A stretch of DNA of 64,000 bases from Lingula anatina (Eukaryota; Brachiopoda; Lingulata; Lingulida; Lingulidae), in the NCBI RefSeq assembly GCF_001039355.2, contig NW_019775125.1, positions 214,124 through 278,123 on the forward strand, read 5' to 3'. Numbering within the stretch: position 1 is the first letter of the stretch; each line of letters begins with the position of its first letter. A model generated the notes under the pieces. That model searched no databases. It had not been told where the DNA came from and saw only the letters and a list, made by a program, of their open reading frames with translations. Made by a program: the position numbers and the translations under genes. Of the stretch, positions 1 to 13,043 are shown in pieces.

Positions 1-660
1 GCGCTGTTTGAAATAAACAAGTTGGTGAAATTGACAAAGCCTGCCGGTGTTTACCGTCTGGTTGATTTTATTTCATTTGCTCTCTGATGTCTTTTTGAAA
101 ATTTATATTGGAAATGTTCTATTGATTTTATGTTTTAAAAAGTAAGTCCGTCGGAATTCTTTAGAATAACATTTATTTTACCTTCATTTCAAGGGGATTC
201 CCATTGTATTGATATATGTTATAAGTGGCCCCAACGGGGATTTTTCACCCCTCCCTCACTCTTGATAAATAAAATGCTCCATGGGGCATACTGAAAATGA
301 CATTGCAAAATGCATTTAAAATCGTGGGAAGGTTAATTGCAGATAATACTGCGAGAATATTCTTGTGCAAGGGCGCACTCGGCCAATATAAAATTTTTAA
401 CTTCGTCTACCGGTTTTGGAGCACCTGTTCCAATTTTTGAAAGCGAGGCAATGGAACCAAACAATACGATACAATTTGTAATCTCGTAAAAATTGCTATT
501 TTTTTTTATAAATATCATAGCATGGAGTACATCAAAATGCGACTCATTTATTATTATTATCTTTAATAATAAATTAATATAAAATATACGATATAATAAG
601 TTCTTGTTCTCGGCCTATTTATAAACTAAATTGATTTTTTTTTTAGTATTTGGAGATTTA
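1..660. other. intergenic, no gene seen
   Basis: AT-rich sequence with no open frame of coding character and no recognisable repeat. Homopolymer T runs occur near 497-505 and 635-645. Confidence 0.5.
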
Positions 661-666
661 AACACA

Positions 667-1350
667 AAAGTTGTCTGGTTTCACCTTTTTACAATTATGC
701 GAAAGGCTGGCGGCAGCCATCGATTATCGCCTGAAAAATTTCTGTGACATTCTGTACAAAGCAGCACATACCAGGTTTTCTGTAGCGAAAAAAGGGTCGA
801 CAAGGGCGTCGAGGTATTTGGTGGGCTGAAGGTCGGACAGGCCACCTGACAGTTTGGCTGCTGCGTGTGAGTCGAAGTAGACAAAATGGCATCGTCCGAA
901 ATGACCTTTAATAGATTTGATAGTATTAAGCATATCTTTGCATCATTTTTTAAACATTTCTGTGAAGTGTTCAAAGTGCTTTAATATTCTGAGAATACAA
1001 ATAAAGAGACACTGTTTGTTTGATATGTGTTTTATTAATTGCTATACCAACAAAATGCATGAAATAACCTTGAATAGATTTGGTAACATGAAGTATATGT
1101 ATTTGTGATTTTTTTTTACATTTCTACGAAGTATTCGCAATGCTTTAATATTTTGAGAGCATGGATAAAGACATATTGTTAGTTTGATTCGTGTTTCTGT
1201 GGTAAAATTTGTGTTTCCAGCTGTGTACTAACAGCATTCCTTTACTTATGCAGTATTATTTTTTTTTTGGACTGTTTTTTTTTCGCCCTCTCGCACCGAT
1301 TTTGGGGTACCCAGAGGATGTCATCCATAAAAATAAAAAAGTGTGGCCTA
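667..1350 (+). mobile_element. Harbinger-like TIR element 'X', copy 1 (5'-truncated)
   Basis: The block matches 32569-33300 read on the minus strand. It starts inside a coding-like stretch (667-775, plus strand, e.g. ERLAAAIDYRLKNF) that is homologous to the exon-like ORF in copy 2. Its right end is the terminal motif ending GTGTGGCC, followed by TAA. Internally, a segment of about 165 bp is present twice (about 955-1110 and 1111-1200) in diverged form. The left terminal repeat and the start codon found in copy 2 are missing, so this is a truncated copy. Confidence 0.6.
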
Positions 1351-1384
1351 ATGTAATAAATGTATACCATGATACGTGAAATGT

Positions 1385-1640
1385 ATCCCATGACCGGACG
1401 CGACCATCATACTATTATTATCTGGACTGGTATTTAAAGGTGTAAGACAGCGTCGTCCGTAAGGAAAGCACACTGCTGCCAGCAGCTTTCTGGTGTCGAC
1501 GATATAGATATAAAATGTTCATAATCTTCAAGAATTTGAGTGTGTCGCTAAGGCGTTCATAGCATCGAAGAAAGTTGAAACATTGGTGTGAAGTGTATTT
1601 ATAGTATAAATATTATTACTGAATAAACTTGTACCTTGAT
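1385..1640 (+). repeat. partial copy of the 0.8-0.9 kb tandem repeat found at 38.99-41.85 kb
   Basis: It shares a long stretch with the three tandem units further right: TATTATTATCTGGACTGGTA, then TATTTAAAGGTGTAAGACAG, then a GTCGACGATATAGAT-type segment. It lies immediately after the right end of element X copy 1. Only the beginning of the unit is present. Confidence 0.65.
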
Positions 1641-2631
1641 TGGCATTCACGTGTTATTGAGTAACGATTACGACTGAGAGTAACGCGTAAATTCTATACT
1701 GCTTCCGTTCTTGAGTTATGATAGTTGCAAAATGAAAGGTCGGACCATAATGATTGTGTTAAACTTCCTTAATTGCTTTGTGTACGTGTTATGAGTTTCT
1801 GTCACAGGAGGCCACAGATGAAGTGCTACAGGTTGTTACCAAATGCAGCTATTAGCAAGATCCCGGCATAACATTGCATCAAATAAAAATGTAATTAACG
1901 CCTTTAATGGGTTTCTCCACCAAGTCAACCGAATGGGTTTGTTGAAACTTTCTTATTTATTATTCCTACACATTTTTCGGATCTTATGCATAGCGGCTTA
2001 TTCATCAATTTTAATTATATGAATGTAACATGTATATATATATGAGATTGCGTTCGTATGATTGTGGTTGTGTTAGTGTAGAGTAGTGTGTTCGTGCCTT
2101 TTCGTTTGTGTTCGTGCTTCTCCGTTTCTCTATATAACACACAGGTGAGATAGACTTGATTGGTTTGCTTTTCATTTTCTTTGTGTTAAAATTTTGTATT
2201 TCTCTAAGTTATTTTGTTTGATAATTTCAGTGCTTGTCATTTATTTTCATTCTTATTTTGTTTAGAAATTTAGTAAGTATCTTTAGTTCATTAATGTTGT
2301 TCATTTAAATTTTTCTGTGTTAGTTCAGTTCTGCATTGAGTTCATTTTATTTATTTGGAAATTATTAAAAGACATTCGTTTCTTGTTTCTGCCATGTGCA
2401 CACACAGAGTAAACTCGGGTTCTGAATAAAGTAAAGTGAAAGCTGTTACATGAAAACCATTGGACATTTATATGGGCGGTAAATTATTCCCACCTTTTAT
2501 GATTTACTGTATGTACTTGGATTTCTACAAACACTGGACAATGGAAGTGTCACCCCTACTGAACCAATACTTTGGGGGAGATAAATGACTGTGGAATGAT
2601 ATGCTCCTGGTATCATTTTATTAACATCCAA

Positions 2632-2635
<4 letters not shown>
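1641..2635. other. intergenic, no gene seen
   Basis: AT-rich spacer with no supported coding frame. It includes a short TATATATATA tract near 2032. Confidence 0.5.
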
Positions 2636-2670
<35 letters not shown>

Positions 2671-2680
2671 AAAAAAAAAA
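2636..2680. repeat. (CA)n microsatellite followed by poly(A)
   Basis: An uninterrupted CA tract from about 2636 to 2665 is followed directly by about 17 A residues. Confidence 0.9.
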
Positions 2681-3660
2681 ATTAGAACAAAATATGCATT
2701 CTACCAAGATATGCAGTTTCAAGTCCAAAATTAGTACTTAGTGGCATAATCACGTGACCTAATAGTAGCTGCCAGTCTACGAGGCAAGGATTCATATAAT
2801 TGTCTAATGGGTTCAGCTGGCCCAAGCATGAAATACTGAATCTAACAGAGTTTATCTGCTGGTTGGACGGGCATTTGTCAAAGGTTTTGACATATTATTC
2901 CATTTTCTATTATGTTTGCATCCGGACTCTGGGCAGGCTACATCATCCTGCGAATGTCCTGTTAGTCAAACCAATCATCAACTGCTCTGGGCCTGTGACA
3001 AGGAGCATTGTCATCCTGGTGAACAAATGGATAATTCCTGTCACCAAACATGTTAGTAATAGATGGTAGCAAGCCTGACTCCAAAACATCGATATACTTC
3101 TGGTGATTCATGTTTCCATCAACCATTACCAATTCACCCACGCCATGGATGCTGATGCAGCCCCACACCATGATGAATGTGCTGCTCGGGTTCGAAAATT
3201 CAGTGCATGTGGTTCAAATGCTTTACCGACAGTTCGCCAGCATCGTACCCGTCTGTCATCAGAGGTCAGACCAATTTGACACTCATCAGAAAAAAAACTA
3301 TATAGGGCCAATTGTCATGGACTGTCCAGTTCCAGATCCTGTTGGCCCTAGTTCACTCTACGTTGCACTGAGAATAAAATCGGAGTGGAGTCCAAGTGAC
3401 TCCAAACTTGGAGTCCAGCAGTGGTGCCTAAATTAACTCCCAATTGGAGTCAAGTTGACTCCGATGGAGTAACGCAATCCCAGACTCCACAGGAGGGTCA
3501 CAATTGACTCCATTCACACATCCCTTCATCCCTTGATTTATCTCTACAAAGGAGTCACCATGACCCCATATTAAGGAGTTTTTGACTCCTTGGCACATTA
3601 TTAATAAAAACAACAACAACAGTGCCAAGCGGAGAGACAGGAGGTGCCGTTTATTAAAGT

Positions 3661-3740
3661 CTAATATGTCGCCGGACGGGTTCGAACCAACGTCCTTCCG
3701 CTCTGGAGGTGGACACTAAGCCATCCGGACGCATGGTGAT
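3661..3740 (-). other. tRNA-like (SINE-head-like) sequence
   Basis: Read on the minus strand, it has an A-box-like TGGCTTAGTG and a good B box, GGTTCGAACCC, at tRNA-like spacing. The ends (GTCCGGA and TCCGGCG) can pair partly as an acceptor stem. The anticodon arm does not fold convincingly, so this is more likely a tRNA-derived relic than a tRNA gene. A weaker similar arrangement (B-box-like GTAGGTTTGACCC) lies at about 3890-3975. Confidence 0.35.
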
Positions 3741-3784
3741 CAATCAGCACTAACAAACAGTTTGTAAATCTGGTAAAAAACATC

Positions 3785-3785
<1 letters not shown>

Positions 3786-3859
<74 letters not shown>

Positions 3860-3860
3860 C
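3786..3860. repeat. (TA)n microsatellite
   Basis: A continuous TA tract of about 60 bp followed by (CA)5, inside the CACTG-ended element. Confidence 0.95.
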
Positions 3861-4760
3861 AATGAGTGAGCATACCACCCCAGTGACATGCATTGGTGGG
3901 TCAAACCTACAACCTGGAAACAAAACCTGCTGACCTGTATACCAACATATCACATAAAGGGTGTGGCAACTGAAAGCCCGGCCCAGTAATAAGTGCACGA
4001 GTTCTGCATGCAGAAACACACAGAAAACCACTTGTTAATGCATAAAACCAACTATGTCCAATAAAGTAATGTTTATACTGACAAAGGATGATGAAAACTG
4101 TTCTCTCCACGCCGTCTGCTCACTGCCACTACAAGTAATAAAACGAAGCTTACTGTCAAGCGAGCGAAAAGAGTCGATGAAAGGGGTCAGCCAGACACTG
4201 GCCCCGGTAATTTGACTCTGATTTTAGAGTCAGATTGACTCCATGAGAGCCAGGGGGTGATTGACTCTGATAAGAGAGTCTAAGACTCTGGTAGTGGGGT
4301 TATTTGACCCTTATATAGGAGTCAAATTAACTCCATGAGGGTCAAGGGGTGCTGGACTCTAACTAGAGAGTCAAATGACTCCAATTTTTTTTCTCAGTGT
4401 GTCTGTTTTGTAACGATATAAGAGGTTTCAGTCTTGCTACCCTGCTGTACACTCTCTGAGCATGTAACCGACGCCTAGCAATTTTCACAGACACATTCGT
4501 ATGTGTGAAATTGTTCCACTGTGTTGTCAACTGACAAGCAGTGTCGAACCTTGACAACGTGAACATCAAAATCAGTCGTCGGTCTTCAGGTTCAGTAGTT
4601 TTTTCATGGACGACCCATCAGAGGAAATTTGTATCTTGATACAGTGTTTCTATACCGAGACCAGACCCTCTGCACGATTCTGACTGAACAATTCAACTGT
4701 ATCGATATTCTGACATTGCTTATATTCCACCTCTTCACATGACGTCTATAATCGTTAGAA

Positions 4761-6775
4761 AATTACCTGTATCTTGCCATATTGGAGGAAGACAGGAATA
4801 GCATTTGCTGTACATGTACAAGACGAACAATACAATTCCATGGTATAGCGGTTTTATACTCATTAGTCACATTATAAGTAGGCCAGGCATTATAACTACC
4901 CAAGATCTGTCTACTTTTATTACTCTGATTTAGGGGTTGACACTTCTATTGCCCAGTGTGTGTACATTGCTTTAATCTGAACTAAAAGTTTTCAGAAGTG
5001 GCAGCTCGTGAACCGAGAACACGCATACAGAAAGGGACTCCGTCATTTTAAGAAAAAACAATAAATCATAAAATGAACAAAAATTTTGATTAAGAACTAC
5101 TAACCCTTATCAATTGATAAATATAATTCTATGTCCCCCCATAAACTTACTACCTGAGCTGTGTATCTCCCTATAAATTCACCCGCTGATCTCTCGGGTG
5201 TTCGTGTTACATACACGTTTTTGATTTAATCATTAGAGTCATTCTGTCAGTTTGCAGTGTGCTGTGTCTTCATTCTTTTAACATTCTTTTTACATCTTTT
5301 TACCTTATACAAAGTACATTGGGATCGGTTTTTGTCATGAATTTCTGGCAGCGACCCGTTTACCGGACAGTGGCATTTGTGCCAGTGCCAATGCTGACGT
5401 CACACTGCCCCGAAATTGACTCTAGTTGGCTATATCAAGGGATTTTATCTCTGGCCATATGAACATGGAATTTTGAATTTAGCGCAAAATTGCCCTTTAT
5501 CAATAACTTGGGTGTCATTCGATATGTCACACTGAGGTAAAATAAAACCATAATTTATTCAAGGTATTCATTTTCATTTATTTATATAAAAGTATTATTT
5601 ATTATCGCACTAGCATTTAAAGGGGGAAAACACAAAAAGCCTCTCTCAGTTACAAAGGATTGCGGTCTGTAAATGCCAGTTAGGACTAACTGAAGAAGAT
5701 GCTCCGAAGCTAGTGTTTTACATATAACATATGACACACGTTAAACGCCTGACCTTTTCGAATTGGGCTGTCTTCGTCGGTACCATACCGTGTTGCCATG
5801 CCCGTAAGAAGGCGCCCTGTTTTTGACAAAACATTGAAAAATGAAAATTTTAATGCCGACATGAATCGAAAAAATCCCAAACCGCGTCCGACTTGTTCTA
5901 AACATGTCTGCTCGACACCCAACCCAACCCCTCTGCAGATCCCGCTGCCGGTAAAATCCTTAAACGCTCTCGAATTTTTATATTTGGTGATTGACAGGGA
6001 TGTGCATGGGCACTTCGGAAATGTAGTGCAACTAGAGGGTTGTACTGTCTGTGGGGGGATGATTCTAATGCTTCACCATGGGACCACGACACCATAAGAC
6101 CAAGAGAGTTAGGAGTTGAAACTTTGCTAATTCATAGACCTATCATGCATGGTACCAAGAGATTTTAGTGCAAAGACTGCTCTTGGGAGAACGGATGGCT
6201 CTATTATTTTACATTGTAACAAGTGTAATTTCTGCTATCTACTCCTAGACCACTAATGAGAGGAAGTTGAAACATTAGAAACTGAAACACCTATCATCAG
6301 GGATGTGCACGTGCACTTCGTGATTTTAGTGCGCCTGTGGCAAACGGTATATTTTACTAAAAACTATTTGGAGTGCCAAACAGGGCGTAATTACTGCCGC
6401 CGTAATTGAGCATACTATATAAATTATAGATTTGGGCCATTTGAGATATCCATACTAAAAGTTTTTAAAGGTCAACCATTTAACAAAAAAGTAGGGACTC
6501 TAGAACCACATAATTGAAACCATACAGCGCCCTGCCTAAAATATCACATGGCAATATGACGGTTAAAGTCATTTGCCCAAATATGATCCCTTTCCTGATT
6601 CACGGCAAAATGTTTATAAGAGAGAGTATCGCACATATTTGATGAAAATTATTTTAAATCGCTTTACTTTTTTTAACCCAGGCGTCAGCAAAATAAAATA
6701 CTGATAAAATATATTGAAGTCAACAGTTTACCAATACCATTTTATTTTAAATTTTGTCAGGAATTGATAGCATCT
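4761..6775. other. intergenic region downstream of gene A
   Basis: No credible coding frame. The part from about 6370 to 6775 is diverged from, but alignable with, 62440-63000: both have the CGTAATTACTG and CTAGAACCACAT blocks. It therefore belongs to a duplicated 3' flank shared by genes A and C. Confidence 0.55.
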
Positions 6776-6779
6776 TAAT

Positions 6780-7545
6780 ATATCCAACTTTGGTATTTCA
6801 TTGACATTATATTCATTTATCTCACTTTGAACAACATATCATATACATCGTTTCAACCGATCTCACACTGATATTTCATCAGTATTGTGAAAACCTTTTC
6901 CAACTTGAATTTTGAATAATAAACCTATCAAACTTGATATCTCGGTGATATGAAATCAAGGTTTCCCAATTTGAAATTTTGATGATATCGTATAAAGCTT
7001 CCCACTTTGATATTTTGATAATATTATTTAAAGCTTTCCCACTTTGATATTTTGCATATATTATAAAAAGCTGCCCCACTATGGTAATTTGGTAACATAA
7101 CATTAAGCTATACCACTTTAATATTTTCCTTATAGTGTATGAAGCCATACCACTTTGATATTTTCGTAATATTATATAAAGCTATCCCACTTTGATATTT
7201 TGCTAATATAATATAAAATTATCCCACTTTGATAATTTACCTATATAAAATAACGCTTTCCCTCTTTGATATTTTGATAAGATTAAGCTTTCCCACTTTG
7301 ATAATTTGGTAAATAATACATCAAGCTATCCCACTTTGATATTTTGCTTATATAATATAAAGCTATCCCACTTTGATATTTTGATTATGTTTAGTTATCC
7401 CATTTTGATATTTTGATAATAAATAAAGCTATCCCTCTTTGATAATTTGATCATATTTAGCTATCCCACTTGATATTTTGGTCATACTATGTAAGACCTC
7501 CCACTTTCGACATTTTGATCTGATTTTCAGGTAAATTATCAAGAG
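6780..7545. repeat. AT-rich minisatellite 3' of gene A (CCCACTTTGATATTTT unit)
   Basis: About twenty diverged tandem units of roughly 30-37 bp share the core ATCCCACTTTGATATTTT, followed by a variable AT-rich spacer. The same minisatellite lies at the matching place downstream of gene B (42120-42535) and gene C (63000-63430). Confidence 0.9.
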
Positions 7546-7874
7546 ATATCCCTTGTTTGTCGAGGTCAAGTTACGTAAGTGATCCACAGAACAATATAAA
7601 TTTATAAAGATTACATTTAGCTATACGAACAGTTATATCTAACAGTTATTCAGTAAAATTAGCGCTCCATTTTCACAGTTATCAATAAATCATTCAATCA
7701 TTGCAAGTCAAATCATTACGAGGATTACGACCGGATCTTGGAAGAATGTCTCTGGGCGGAAGATAAGTAATCGGAATACAAAGCACTGGCGATTGTTCTG
7801 TAAAACGTTCTGTAAAACGATGTCTGGCTAAATTCAGTGTCCAGTTTGGTACATCCGTCTGTTGCTATCTAATT
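7546..7874 (-). other. 3' UTR and flank of gene A
   Basis: Sequence after the TAG at 7877-7875 is alignable with the corresponding part of gene B (before 42901), for example GGATGTACCAAA followed by GGAC. A 37-bp block at about 7738-7775 recurs in gene C at 63688-63725. No clear AATAAA was found on the minus strand. Confidence 0.5.
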
Positions 7875-10800
7875 CTAACAAATGGGGCTGAAAGATAAAG
7901 TAGTCACCATCTAAAAGTCATCATAGATTTTTTCTGTTTTACAGAAAACAGAAATGGTGAGTTCTCCATTTTATTCTAAAATTTACGACAGATATTGAAC
8001 GCAAACCCCGTATGTTATCACAGGAGGCTTTTTGTATTAAGTACTACAACTTACTACGCCCCTATCTTTGGTTATAGACATAACATATAGCAAAGTGAAT
8101 ATACTGTACAACAGTGACGGAGTCTTGTATCTCAAACTGAGACCAGTGCATTCAAATTTAAGGTAAAATTACTCTACAAATGGTAAAAGTAATTTTCATA
8201 TCTCATTCTCACCTTGTACCGTCGACCTCATCCCAAACACGACAACTCTCTGCTATGATTTGGTCCCGTATCTGAGCAGGCGCAATATGGCGGATGTCTT
8301 GTCCGTCACACAGGCGGTAGTCATCAGAAGGGTCGCCATTGAAATTCTGAGCCAGGCCACACAGTTTTCCTCGATATTGCCCAGGAATTTCCATCCGCAG
8401 ATGATGTTGACCATCGCTGTCTGAGTGACGGACTGTAAACGTGATATTTATCAAGACGGCCGTTTCCAGACGCAGCACTGGTTCAAACATTAAGCTTTTA
8501 GACACCCGGGCATTGGTGTTGGCAAGTACAGTCTTTGTAATGTTAATACAGCCGTTCCAAAAAGGCAAATTTTGTTCTTTTCCATCCACCTGTAAGAAAA
8601 ATATGTGGTTTTAAAAAAGATGTTATGAGCGTCTTTCATTTAATATTCAGAACACTTTTGATTTTAATTTTTATAATTTTGTAGCGCCCCTCCCCCACTC
8701 TGACATGTAGGCTTTACTGATAATAACGGTGATCATTTTTTTACATTGTTATGACAAAATATATTTCTTTTTATTGTCTTTCACTTTTATTGCCTTTCTC
8801 TAATCAAAATCAGCACATGTATCCAAAGACATAAAACCTACACTGACTATCCCCTCGTGTGACAGGTGAAGTCGATGCCCATATAAAGTCAACAGCACAT
8901 CTTCCACATATGTCCCCCGGGATTTCTGGATGTTCCTTCCACTCAAGGTGAAATGTTCGGCGTCACCCTGTGCAGATCGAGACGCATTAAATAGTTACAT
9001 TTCAAATAGAAATATCAGTTGACATTCTTTACTCTTGCTTTAAGTTATGTTCTTTCTTACTCTTATAAGATATATATATCTCGAATCTTGTATGCACTAT
9101 TAACAACTAATACTAAACAATTTGAACTACGCAATATAACGTAAATAACCTGAATGGTGTTTCAATTTCACAACCGTGTAGTTGTTTTATTCCTGTGATC
9201 CATGATGTTACTACGCCAACCTTCAACCCCAGGTCAAAAGATAACAATTCAGACATCTTCGTTTGTGTAAAGACCAAAGAGAGAGACAACATTTAAAACG
9301 TTTTACGGTAGTCTGCACTGGCGATTTTCCCCTATAAATAAATTCCAGGTTAAAGTGCAACGACATTATTTTCCTTCTTCCAATATGTGTTAATGTCAAT
9401 ACTCGTCACTGAACGTTTAAACCCAACTTAAATGTGAGTGTGTTTTCCATCTGTCATTAGATTGGTCATCTGCGATAGGTTGGAATACTTCTTTGTACAT
9501 GTATTATACTTACTGGTGATAATAAACCTCAGGCTCAGATATGGTGAATGTTTTCATACTGTTTATCGTTGAGAGAGAGAAAGAGAAACGGATGGTGGTA
9601 GAATACTAGAAATAAAAGGAAGGGAGAAAGTCTACCCACTACCAGGACGACAGATTGGTTTTTAACAAGATATTCACAGGCGTGTTATTTGATTCTGTGG
9701 CTTTTTGAAAAAAATTCCTACAATACTTGCCACCCTGGTAGAGGGTAGAGAAAGACCTACCTTATAAATTGGACACAGCCCTGTTAAAAGATAGCGGCAA
9801 GTCCCGTCATAGGTAATCCTAGCCCCGTCAAATGTTATCATGTGGGGATCACCGTTGACTATTGAAGTGGGCGTTACAGTTGATGGTGTAGGTGTTGTGG
9901 TATTTGGCTTTGGGGGCTCTTCACATTGCGGAAAAGGCTTCCATTCAAGACAATCTCTGTAACAAAAAACATTGAAAAATTTTCAAATTTGATATTTGTC
10001 ATTGGCACGAGGTGCAACTGGCATTTGCATTTAATAGTAAAGACCTTAAGTTGGACTGAACGTGCTAACAATATATCCAAACACACCTAGTTCATTTGTT
10101 GTGGGAATCACCGTTGATTACATGATGGAAAGGGTTTCAATTCAATATAAATTATATGACAGAACAAACTGAACAAATCAAATTGATAGGCGTATTCAAG
10201 TACCGGTACTGCCGTAAGAAAATTTGCTTTGCTACAGTGTATTTTTGTGCCATTGGGAGTTATGTCAGTGTGTCTGCTGTCCATGGAGATAGGGAATGTT
10301 TCACCAAGTTATTTTGTTCATGTAGATTTGCAGGCATTTCTTAGTATGGCGGTAAATGGGAAATAATTTTACGCGTTTCCAGCCACCAAAAACTAAAAAG
10401 CTGGATTATTCATGATGTTGTGAACCGTCTAAAATGACTTTACTTTTAACTTATAACTGTACTGAATTTCAGTGTATCAATTTCCATTAAAGAATTAACT
10501 AATCTATGGGTTCCGACATGACTCTAGATTCGACTCGGTGCACAGAGAAGCATAACAGAACAACCTCACATCTTCAGTCTCAGATCGAAAGTTGTTTTAT
10601 TCATGTCCGCTTCGTCAAGAGTAATTTGATTGAAACCGTGCTTCAAATCAATGACTGAAAATACCGTCGCGCCTTCCATGTTATCAAAAATATCGTCAAT
10701 TAGCGGCAAAGGATATCTATCAATCTTGGTAATTGCATTAACCTTGCGGTAATCTACACAAAATCGCATGGATCCGTCGGCTTTAGGAGATAGCACTACG

Positions 10801-13006
10801 GGGCTACTCCACTGACTATGGCTCGGTCTGATAATATAGTTTTTGAGAAGATATTCCATCTCTTTATCAATTATCTCTCTTTTCGCGAGCGGCGTGCGAT
10901 ATGCCCTCTGTTGGACCGGCGCGTTGTTTCCCGCATCTATTATCATTGGCATAATGTCGCATTTTCCTAATGGGTTTTCACTAGTGCTGAACACGTCGCG
11001 ATATTCACGTATCACTTCATCTATTTCTTTTTGTCCCGATAACGGCGGGAGTTTAACAATTTCCGCGACACTTTTTACATAAGAGTTCCACTTCCGGTAG
11101 ACTGTTTCGAGAGTACGTCGAGTAACGAGAGAACTAGCTTACGACATAACTTAGTGACACGTTATTAGTGAAACACCACCCAAAAACCGTAGTCTTCTCG
11201 TTAGGGAGACACTCCTTCTAGTTATTCTAACTAACAAGATCTTCGTGAAACAGAGTTTGTCTTAACCAGTGATTTTCCTCGTCACGAAAAGACACCCCAA
11301 TTAAATTTATATGTATCGTATTTCAGTTGTAACAATTGGATATTTAAAACTGTTGAATCAAAAGTTGCAAGGAAAATGAATGTAGGATCTACTCTATATC
11401 GTCACTTATGACAACAGAGATTAAGACTCAGGTATAGCAGACCCACCTATCATCAAAGCGTTTTCCTACTATACTATACAGTTTAAAAGCTATCACCGCA
11501 TTAGCAGGTGGTACCAGGATGTACAGGTCTCCCTCAAAACTCTCCGGAAGTCCCGCATGAGCTGTTACTTTGATATCGTCTTTAGGTTTGTCGCAGTCTT
11601 TAGGACAAGCTTCAGCCTCTACTCTGCCGATAACTGGTGCTGACAGTACGTACACAAATACTGGATCTATGGCTGCAATTTAAAGATTGGATGTTTTTTA
11701 TTCTTTGGTTTAAGTTGCAAAGCGCGCATATGGGCATGCTGCTGTCTCAAGGCCAATGAAAAGGTAACCTTTCCATAAAGGACGCGGTGTACAAAACTCC
11801 GGTTTTCAATCAAGTATTTCGATCAATCACATCTTCGTTAGGAGATGAAATAAACTGGTTTCTTAAATGTTTGGAAAATGACCAGTGATAGAAAAAAAAA
11901 AAAAAAAAAACGAAATAAACATGAACAGATCGTATATTAATCTAACATTTCAACTGACTTATGATGGATAGCACTTCGGAGTCTTAACTTGTATTATGTT
12001 GACAATATTGTTATGCTTCCAAAAATATATCCACATTCATTAGTTTATTTTTGTACACATTTACATTAATATGAGATTGGTACTTCCCACGAGTAACTTA
12101 CGTTTTGCTACTGGTACAAACAGAACTCCTAGCCAACCCCTGATCCACCAAAATGGGTCTCGGATGATGAAGACAATTTTAAGTACGCTTGGAATAATCA
12201 CTTCTACCGCTGGGGTCATTGTTACCTCTGCCATGGCATAATCGTTGACATCTTGCAATCCGCCACCGTATTCCACAGTCATTGTTGACATTGAAACCTT
12301 AGGAATGTAATACGAGAATTGTAAAAACGATAACAATGATAGAGATAACCCAACAAGTGTTTACTTCAAATCTAATCTTCCAAGAGGCGACATAATACTT
12401 ATTTGATGGAACATTGTAATTATGTGCTCATATCTCATAAACATAATTATTAAAAAACAACGTTGTAACCAGAATGTGGTTAACAACCCAGTCGTCAATC
12501 ACAATTTGATAACGCCTTAGTTACGTTAGAAACTGATAATCAAACTTACAAATCAACTTACAAATCTTTTATTCATTTTATTGCAATGATAAGTATTTCC
12601 AATAAATGAAAGGAGAAAAGGCTTCAACCTCCAAATAATTGATGTGTCGCAAGCCAATCAAACAAACTGATGCATTACCGGTGTAGCGTGACAGAGAGCC
12701 CCCCCCTCCCCCCCCAATGATAGAGTCCGATTCCCATTCGTTTGTACATGTCAGCCTCGCCCTAGATTTTGACCCACTTAGGTCAGGCTAACCCTAACCA
12801 TTATAACTAAATTGAGGGCGGTCTTTCTGTAACACGGCCCCTCAATTTATTTCGTTACACCGGCTTACCTCTGACCATAGATGACAGATGATAGATCGGA
12901 ATGAAATACAGGCCAAGCTCTTTTTGATTGCACTTGTTGTCCTTCGCAGCGGGTGGAGGGAGTATTACGAGAAAGATTAAATAATACATCCTTAGCCTAA
13001 ATAACA

Positions 13007-13043
<37 letters not shown>

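Larger units (their letters stand above)
3366..4399. mobile_element. non-autonomous CACTG-ended DNA transposon (CACTA/EnSpm-like) inside the Tc1 remnant
   Basis: The ends are inverted: CACTGAGAATAAAATCGGAG on the left, and on the right the reverse complement of CACTGAGAAAAAAAATTGGA. They are flanked by a 2-bp direct repeat, TG at 3364-3365 and 4400-4401. Removing the element and one TG restores an uninterrupted transposase frame across the junction, which fixes the borders to the base. Both ends carry clusters of GGAGTC/GACTCC in either orientation. The interior holds a long (TA)n tract and tRNA-like sequence but no transposase. CACTG termini with 2-3 bp target duplications fit animal CMC/EnSpm elements. 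The class is inferred from ends and TSD only. Confidence 0.8.
2690..4760 (-). pseudogene. Tc1/mariner-type transposase remnant, split by another transposon
   Basis: Minus-strand sequence encodes a decayed Tc1-like transposase. The N-terminal half lies at about 4400-4720 and includes a degenerate helix-turn-helix region (SRYRNT...FPLMGRP) and a stretch ending LQNR. The C-terminal half lies at about 2940-3364, with FFSDEC, then VWGCIS, then DNAPCH, the usual order of DDE-domain landmarks. The two halves are separated exactly by the 1034-bp insertion at 3366-4399. Several stops and frameshifts are present, so it cannot encode an active enzyme. Terminal repeats were not identified, so the outer limits are approximate. 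Confidence 0.8.

Noticed and set aside
3661-3740. functional tRNA gene
   Set aside because: The B box is good, but the acceptor and anticodon stems do not pair well enough.
6900-7545. CRISPR-like array
   Set aside because: The repeats are diverged and AT-rich, with no unique spacers, in an animal genome. It is a minisatellite.
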